A stretch of DNA of 64,000 nt from Przewalskia tangutica. Lineage: Eukaryota; Streptophyta; Magnoliopsida; Solanales; Solanaceae. The position numbers and the translations under genes are program-made. This document shows positions 57,790 through 64,000 of the stretch, piece after piece; the first letter of the stretch is position 1, and each line of letters begins with the position of its first letter. The notes beneath the pieces were generated by a model that was not told where the DNA came from, made no database searches, and saw only the letters and a list, made by a program, of their open reading frames with translations. Location of the stretch: contig CM056730.1 in NCBI GenBank assembly GCA_029844215.1, positions 54,696,924 through 54,760,923 of the forward strand, in the 5' to 3' direction.

Positions 57790-58239
57790 AATAAACCTAC
57801 CACCGGCGATACCGTGCTCCTCCCACTCAACAACCGCTCTCAGAAGCTGGAACCGTACTACTCTCTCTCTGCAGTCTACATTGGCGTAGCAAGAAGCTAG
57901 CCAATCCATCCCCATAATCACGTCGAAGTCAATCATCTCCAACTCTATCAAGTCGGCTGGAGTCGGCGGCGTAAATGGTCACAGGGACAAGCTCTATATA
58001 CCGTAGAGCTACCACCGAATCACCCATGGCGTAGCTACCTCGAAAGGGTCTATGGACTCGTGCTCTATCCCTATCCTACTAGAAACAAGGGAGATATAGG
58101 GACAGTAGAACCCGGATCTATCAAAGCATACACATCAAACCCAGAAACTGATAAGGTACCTGTGACGACATCAGGTGAGGCCTCCTGATCCTGTCGGCTG
58201 GACAAAGCATAGATGCGGTTTTGAGGACCGCTAGTTCTG
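57790..58239 (-). pseudogene. Element G protease and linker
   Basis: The open frame 58071-58286 reads GFDVYALIDPGSTVPISPLF, with the D-P-G-S active-site form common in this clade (codons at about 58104-58124). A second open frame, 57730-57951, reads DVIMGMDWLASCYANVDCRE and then GGRFISYLKAGRWCEGYIYH, the link into RT. Here the active-site codons are intact, whereas F has lost one base. Confidence 0.8.
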
Positions 58240-59455
58240 GGACCCGAGCCACGACCTCTGCCGCGACCTGGCGACCCGTGTACCACGCCCTCGGGCGAGT
58301 GGCGTAGGAGATGATGAAGCGGCGAGAACCCGGTGAGCCTACCACGCGCCCCCGGTCGGACGATCCTCGCAAAGTGACCCTGCTGGCCACAACTGTAACA
58401 AGCTCCAAAAGCAGTACCACACTTCCCGTAATGGGATCTATCGCATCGGCCACACCGGGGTGGTCGTCGGCGATACCTCTGCTACTGCGGGCGTCCGAAG
58501 CCACAGGGCCACAGTGCGCCCTCGAAAACTCTGGGGTGTCTTGAGGGCGGTGCGAGGAGTGCTCGAGTGGCTGCGGTGCGAATCTAGATCGCCGTTGAGG
58601 CCCGCCACGATAACCACCGAAGACCCTCCGTCACGGCCTTAACCTGCTGCTGTCTGTCACTCGTCGACCTCTGCGCTCGCCGCATCAGGCGTGAGCTGCG
58701 TGCGGGTAATGTCCATACCGGTGGAGAAACACCGCACATGACTCGGCCATATAGTCGTCTAGCGGTGACATAGCGGTGCACCATATCCTCCATATCGCTA
58801 CCAATCTTTGGGACATATCGAGCCATGAATCAAACTCGACATTGTACTCACGGCGGTCGTCCTCTGCCTCGAGTAAAAATCTATCGGCCGCGCCCTCGCC
58901 GTATGTGGAGGCAAGAAGTGAGTGAGGAAAGCCTGCGAGAACTCATCCCGTAGTGAGCGCGTGCTCTCCCGGGATAACTCCCGTGAATCAAACCAATCAT
59001 TGCGGTATCACGCACCCGATGCGAACCGGTCACAGACTGTCTCGAGGCCTTGATCACCTCATGATCCTCTGAAGGCGGCGGATGAACTCCTGCGGATCAT
59101 CCTCGGCCTCGACCGAAAAACTCGGCGGGCTACAACTCAAGAAATCTCGTAGCCTCAAACTATCGCCTCGGGTGTACCAGGTGCGGCGGGTGGGCTGAGC
59201 CGAGGCTGCCGCGTCAATCTCTCCGTATCGGGCCTGACTTTAGCCAAAGGCTGGGCCATCTCCTTGTACCCTAACTCCTCCGCCCGGTGGTGTGGGGCGG
59301 GAGGTGTGGGTGCGTGGTCTGTCTTTGAAATTTGCGGCGTCATAGAACTCGCCGTCTACGGTATAGGCCGGGCACGAGCCCTCGTGACTCTGGGTGTCTG
59401 CTAGCGGCTCCTCATTGCCTTGCCGCCACGGGCGGGTTGCCTTACGTGGAGGCAT
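58240..59455 (-). pseudogene. gag: Element G gag
   Basis: The start ATG is at 59455 on the minus strand, within the open frame 59240-59491: MPPRKATRPWRQGNEEPLAD. Then ELGYKEMAQPLAKVRP follows near 59240, and the core in shifted frames. The open stretch 58584-58826 carries ARYVPKIGSDMEDMVHRYV and RRAQRSTSDRQQQV. A knuckle relic lies near 58380-58460. Gag forms the particle. Several frame changes break it. Confidence 0.8.
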
Positions 59456-59644
59456 AAGCATTACGGGAAAGGAATACGTTAGAGGGTCCACTATAACATG
59501 ACTCTAAAGCACGATCTCGGAATGAGAAGAATGAAACCAATCCTAAATATCCTATAGCCTCACGATTATTGGTGTGGTGCACAACACACCGATAATCAAG
59601 ACTCTACTAGATACGGTGCAGTAGACACTTTCAGAGGATTAAGC

Positions 59645-59656
59645 GCTGCGATACCA
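59645..59656 (-). other. Primer binding site of element G
   Basis: On the element strand TGGTATCGCAGC, four bases from the 5' LTR. This is a third variant at the same CAG position. Confidence 0.75.
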
Positions 59657-60881
59657 CTTTTGTCACGACCGTTCGGGGCGTGGTTGGTGCCTTACCGGGG
59701 CACCCAAGTAGTCATACATCAGAGTAATCAGCGGAAATATAAAGCAAGACATGAAACAGTTTATAAAATAGGACACAGTTTAAGTGAGAAAACATCGCCT
59801 TTCGGCATATATATAAAAACATGGTTTAGCAGTTACATCCGATCTTGCTGTTGGGACTCTGACCTAAGGAAATATACAACTATGGCGGGACAGGGCCCCG
59901 CCATACCCTGACTGTACAAAACTATCTACAACAGGGAGATCATACCCAAAAGTAGAGCCTCCGGAAAGGTTGGAGCTCCTGACACCAACGTAGAGATCCT
60001 AGGAATGTGGATCTAGCACCTGCTTGCCCTTACCTGCGGCATGAACACAGCCCCCCGAAGGAGGTCAGTACAACAGGTACTAAGTATATGAAACTGTAAA
60101 ATACTTAAATGAAACATATCATTTTAAAAACAGTTTTGCAAGTATGTATGAAACAACCAAGGAAACCACACATAGTGCCACATCACAAACAAGAGCAACA
60201 ATAGGTAAACTGTAATAGGTCTTTTCTAGGCTGCGAATGATTCGAAACAGGTCCATTCGCCCATATCATCATTCTGCAAGCCTAATCCTGAACTCCCGGA
60301 GTCCGCATAGGCCACTCACATGGGCCCGCATGAGGTATAACCCCGCATCGAGGGTAGCTACTCCTCGGCAACGTCCTGGACTCGTTGTCCGCATGGCCAC
60401 ATAGACCGCATGAGGCATAACCCCGCATACTAACCTGGAACTCTCGTAGTTCCGCATAGGCCCCCTGGACCCGCATGAGGTATTCTCGAATCATGGTCCT
60501 GGATCGCTGAGTCTACCGCGTCGGAGGCGGCTTAACCCCCGGTATCATCTCAAGAGGTGAGTGATAGTACACTAACATAACAGCTTATCTTTAAACAACA
60601 TAAGCACAACAAGAATACTCTTTTTCACAACCATTACAAGACACTAACACACATAGCATCATATCATGTCTACTTATCAAACCATCTTATTATTCTTCTC
60701 ACAATTCAATATAAGTCTGTTATAAACACATAGGCAACTGTTTCTTTTATCAATCTTAAGTGGTTATACTTAACTTCCCATAAGGCTAGTATAACTCTTA
60801 AGCTTCTGTTTAAAAACCAATTAGTTCTCTTCTGTTAAAAATGGTTCAGTATTCTTTTGAAATGCTTTCAGATCTTTATTA

Positions 60882-60985
60882 TTCAGGCTTAAGCCGTGAG
60901 GCATTGCCGTAAGTGTTATTCAGGCTTAAGCCGTAAGGCAATGCCGTAAGTTTTATTCAGGCTTAAGTCAAAGACATTGCCGTAG
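60882..60985 (-). repeat. About 33-38-bp tandem repeat in 5' LTR of G
   Basis: Three units, counterpart of 53541-53640. Confidence 0.75.
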
Positions 60986-61697
60986 TTATATATATTGTAA
61001 AATATCATGCTTTAGAAAGAATCACATACATACCGTGAAAACCACCGCTAAGTTGAATATGTCGCTTGAGAGTCACCTATAATAGTCACAGATATCTATC
61101 AAACACTACTCAGAAGGTCATTCTAAACAGAGCGATCATAATTCTACGGTAAGTCGGGCAGCACTTCCTACCGGTGAGCTATATAAGTCTCTTTGAAAAC
61201 AGTCTATGTAAATGATTTGATTATTACGCTTTTAAACCCTACTTTGTGGTATGATTCAATTCTATTCTGTGATATTCTTCTAAGTATTTGATACTTATTC
61301 TAATACTACTACAGTAAGTATTCTCTAATTCAAAAGAGGGTTAGGATTAGTTACCTCGGTAAGCCCAATAATATCCTAGAAAAAGTCGCGCCTGAGCAAG
61401 GTTTTGCTCCTAAGTTGTATGCTCCAAGGAAGCCTTAGAAGTTCTTCACAACTTCTACTAAGTACTAAGGTATTTGGGCTAGGGTATTTTGGGCATTATA
61501 ACAATACTAGAAGGCAACTTTTCTACCAAGGGAGGGGGGTAGATTTCGGCTAGGCTAGGGGAGGAAAGCCTCGGCCAAGGGTCACTTAGGCTAGAGGGGG
61601 AAGAGGGCTTGGACGAAATGGCTAACAAGGGAGAAGGGAGGATGTTCAAGACTTGGAAAGTAATTTGTGGATGAAGAACTCTTCATCTTAAGGGGGG

Positions 61698-61705
61698 TAT
61701 TTATA
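61698..61705 (-). promoter_or_regulatory. U3 TATA box, 5' LTR of G
   Basis: TATAAATA on the element strand with GGCCATTGGTTGGCC upstream. This copy would drive G. Confidence 0.65.
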
Positions 61706-62103
61706 GGTCAAGGGATGGCCAACCAATGGCCAAGATTTAGACAAGTGCAAGGCAAGTGTAGGGTGAGGATTAACTATACACAAATATCCTACCAACTCCT
61801 TGACTTGTGCACAAGGCACAAAAAACGTGTTCCTCCTAGTCCAAATCGTCCAAATGGACGATTTCAAGTCCATCAATTGGAGGTGACAAGTGTCGCCCTC
61901 GTTGATCCAAAATGTTTCGTCTCTCGGAAAAATCCAAAAATTAGAAATGGCATAGCGGAATTTACCCTACGAAAGTGTGGAAGCGTTTAGTCGGAAAACT
62001 ATTCGTTTTGTGAGTTGTGCCTAAAAAGCGTTTTGCCTAAACTTTAAGGCTAGACTTTTTATGCGTATTCCCACGTACATACTGCGAAATACGGGGTATA
62101 ACA

Positions 62104-62108
62104 AAGTA
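62104..62108. repeat. Target-site duplication AAGTA, right (element G)
   Basis: Second AAGTA. The gag of H resumes here. Confidence 0.93.
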
Positions 62109-62690
62109 GCTCTTGATCGAGAATGAGGCGCTTGCGTCAGTTATGTGCGTGGTGAGAGATGTAGAGATCGACAGTTAACCAAGATCGTGAAGAGGCCCGA
62201 TTGGCGAGATCATTTGGTAACTCTCGAGGCGAACGCCTCGGCAGATTAGACATGCGCCTCGCGGATGCAGTGTCCTCTACGAGGTTGATTTTCCTCGGTG
62301 TTCACGGTGTGGCGGCGTCGTCGGAAATGTCGTCTTTTCGGTGCTTGTTTTACTTGCGGCGTCGAGCCATATGGCGAGAATGTTCTGAGGAAGGATGCAA
62401 GTTGGAAGACTCGGCTACGGTCGATTGTGGATTGGTGGTGCGGAGAGGAAGGGGTGTTAGCTGCAGGAGGCCACCCCACCGGTGTGGCGTTGTAGTCGAT
62501 GTCATCGTGAGTGTGTCGTATACCGACAACTTGTTATGTTTGCGACAGCGAGGCCATTTGCGAGAAATTGTCCAACGAGTTGGCGGGGATGTAGGACTCG
62601 ACCGGGATCAGTGGATAGTTCATCACCTTCCCCAGCTATGCGCCCAGCAGGGCGGGTTTGATTAAAATGACCTAGGGGAAGTGCCGCGTA
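62109..62690 (+). pseudogene. gag: Element H gag, part after G
   Basis: This continues the gag linker: a GATGTAGAGATCGACAG stretch matching E near 28955, then a charged region. The open stretch 62201-62665 overlaps it but mostly in a wrong frame. A zinc-knuckle relic (CLRQRGHLREIVQ) is visible near 62535-62580. It ends at the ATATCCTTAACCCTTTAGAG junction with the non-coding block. Confidence 0.65.
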
Positions 62691-63228
62691 GATACAGGTA
62701 TATCCTTAACCCTTTAGAGATTTATATGTGTAGTAAGATGCGAATATCTTAAGTATTGTTTTCGATTAGCATGGTGTTAGTGTGATTAAAAAATTTTTTT
62801 AGTTAACCGGGTAAGATTGGGGGATAGAGAGAGTGGGAGCCTTAGAATATTATACGTAGAGACCTTAGAGGCGAGGCCATCTTTGGTAAAAGAATTATTT
62901 CGTGTTTGACCCTTATCGAGGTGCATAGTATACGTGAGATATTTTTGTGGGATGAATCCCTGAGTGATGTGAAATGAAAGAGGGTAGTTGAGCTTAGAAG
63001 GCCGCTAGGTTTTAAACGTGATTAGTGAGATTGTTGGATCGGGAGCTAGTATTTTCGGCGTTGCCGGGTCGGGTTGAGGCCATGTGGCGGGTCGACCCGC
63101 GGCCTGTATAGTGGTGGGGGTCAGTTTGTGGTGGTCCCGCTTTGTGTTAGGATCACGAGGGTGTTAGGCCCAGGTTTAGTTAACCATTGTACGAGTTCGT
63201 GGATGTGTTCGACCAGTAGTCGGGCCGA
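62691..63228 (+). other. Shared non-coding block (element H)
   Basis: The same order of motifs as E: GACCTTAGAGGCGAGGCC, GTTTGACCCTTATCGAGG, GGGTCGGGTTGAGGCC, GGATCACGAGGGTGTTAGGC. No reading frame is supported. Confidence 0.6.
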
Positions 63229-63700
63229 TGAGGTCAGACCATCTTATCTTTTAGTCAAACCGTGTACTCGGTAGTAAGTTGCGAGATGATTATTTCAAGA
63301 AGGTTGTAAGGCTGCACGGGGTGCCTACCTTCACCTTATGGCTGACAGGGGAGTCCAAGTTACGGCTGTTTCTTTTCTGGAAGAGTTACCAGGCAAGGTT
63401 AGGAACTCAGGTGAATCTCAGTGTCGCATTCACCCTCGGGCAAGTGGTTGGATTTCGGGAGTAGCTGTAAGGACTCTTCGCCTCTTGTTGAGTATGTATT
63501 ATATAGCTACCGTTTCAGTATTCGGGTGTCGCCGTTTGGAGCCTTTTTATAAGCGCTAGTGTAAGATTGCCGATCGACTGATTCGATGTAAGCAAGGTGC
63601 AGATAGTTGGTTCGTACTTGTTCAGCAGGGCGTGGATAGGGTGGAGCTTATCCAGAAGAGGTTATTGGCAGCTCAGAGTCAGTGGAAGCAGTACCAGAAA
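63229..63700 (+). pseudogene. Element H integrase tail lacking the catalytic Glu region
   Basis: The open stretch 63279-63464 has VVRLHGVPTFTLW and FWKSYQARLGTQVNLSVAF, matching the core in C. After CACCCTCGGG about 55 bp are missing relative to C, at the same place as in E, removing the third catalytic residue. The C-terminal region follows near 63490-63700 in other frames. It is inactive. Confidence 0.7.
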
Positions 63701-64000
63701 CATGGTAAGTTTTGATAAAGAGTTCGAGGATACGAGAAGGGTACGACGAGTAAGGGAAGAAGCGATCATGTATTACAGGCATAGGTGTGATCATTTCGTT
63801 TGTAAAGAGTAGGTGTGAAGGGAGTATCTTTTTAGACCTCGAGTAGGAGCTTTTGTGATAGAAGTGATTCCTCGTGGACTTGGAGATAAGTATGTGCACT
63901 TGTTGTGTTGTGGCCAGGTGTGGCATGGTTGTTTCCGTAAGTATAGCAGTGAGGACTATACTGGCGCCTGTTTGTTTTGAGATTTAGAAGGAACATTCGG
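63701..64000 (+). other. Element H 3' non-coding stretch and start of pre-PPT hairpin
   Basis: Carries TGGCCAGGTGTGGCATGG near 63911 and GCAGTGAGGACTATACTGGCG, as in E. It ends in AACATTCGG, the first arm of the hairpin found before every PPT here. Confidence 0.65.

Larger units (their letters stand above)
52359..62103 (-). mobile_element. Element G: full-structure chromovirus, minus strand
   Basis: This 9745-bp element has LTRs of 2412 and 2443 bp, perfect AAGTA duplications and a 4.89-kb interior with the same order and close sequence similarity to F. It keeps the protease D-P-G-S motif and FIDD of RT. It is nested in H, which is nested in C, so it is among the youngest insertions. Most breaks in G and F are at different places. 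Confidence 0.94.
59661..62103 (-). repeat. 5' LTR of element G
   Basis: This LTR is 2443 bp and pairs with 52359-54770. It shows many short differences from its partner at CTG, CAG and CC sites. Its TATA box is at 61698-61705. Confidence 0.93.
48455..64000 (+). mobile_element. Element H: non-autonomous Ty3/gypsy element hosting G, 3' LTR outside window
   Basis: A 3372-bp 5' LTR, PBS, core-deleted gag split by G, shared non-coding block, integrase tail without the catalytic-Glu segment, and 3' non-coding stretch are present. The window ends in GAACATTCGG, the first half of the pre-PPT hairpin, about 30 bp before the expected 3' LTR. Its structure is the same as that of E. Confidence 0.88.

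Noticed and set aside
62201..62665. 154-residue open frame as an intact gene
   Set aside because: It crosses the gag relic of H mostly in a wrong frame. Only the short knuckle-like piece near its end matches Gag.

Overview
The whole window is a stack of nested LTR retrotransposons of the Ty3/gypsy superfamily. The Gag, protease, RT (FIDD), RNase H, integrase and chromodomain remnants, the tRNA-iMet-type primer binding sites, the 5-bp target-site duplications (TSDs) and LTRs of 2.4-3.6 kb point to plant chromoviruses, most like the Tekay/Del clade. I see no host gene, tRNA, rRNA, CRISPR array or bacterial feature. The organism is a flowering plant with a repeat-rich genome, in heterochromatin. 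I cannot name the species.

Layout, oldest to youngest. Element C (+) is the host and extends beyond both ends. Its integrase is cut by element A at 12-17597 (TSD AGAGG). Its chromodomain is cut by element D at 18305-36716 (no clean TSD). Its 3' LTR starts at 37012 and is cut by element F on the minus strand at 38088-47747 (TSD GTATA) and by element H from 48455 onward. H's 3' LTR would begin just past base 64000. Second-level insertions are B at 5526-14100 inside A (TSD TTGAC), E at 24980-34433 inside the 3' LTR of D (TSD CTAAA), and G on the minus strand at 52359-62103 inside the gag of H (TSD AAGTA).

Two element classes are visible. F and G have 2.4-kb LTRs and about 4.9 kb of interior that still runs Gag, zinc knuckle, protease, RT, RNase H, integrase, chromodomain, though broken by many frameshifts. 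A, B, D, E and H have 3.0-3.6-kb LTRs and only 1.9-2.6 kb of interior. They keep gag, have lost RT and RNase H, and carry a shared non-coding block instead. B, E and H also keep a broken integrase tail, while A and D do not. The second class looks like a non-autonomous lineage that must have been copied by enzymes supplied in trans.

LTR pairs of single elements differ by repeated short swaps at CTG/CAG sites, and all seven primer binding sites deviate at the same CAG. This looks like systematic base-calling error at methylated CHG sites, so part of the frameshifting may not be real. Coordinates of coding remnants are approximate. LTR ends and TSDs are exact as read.
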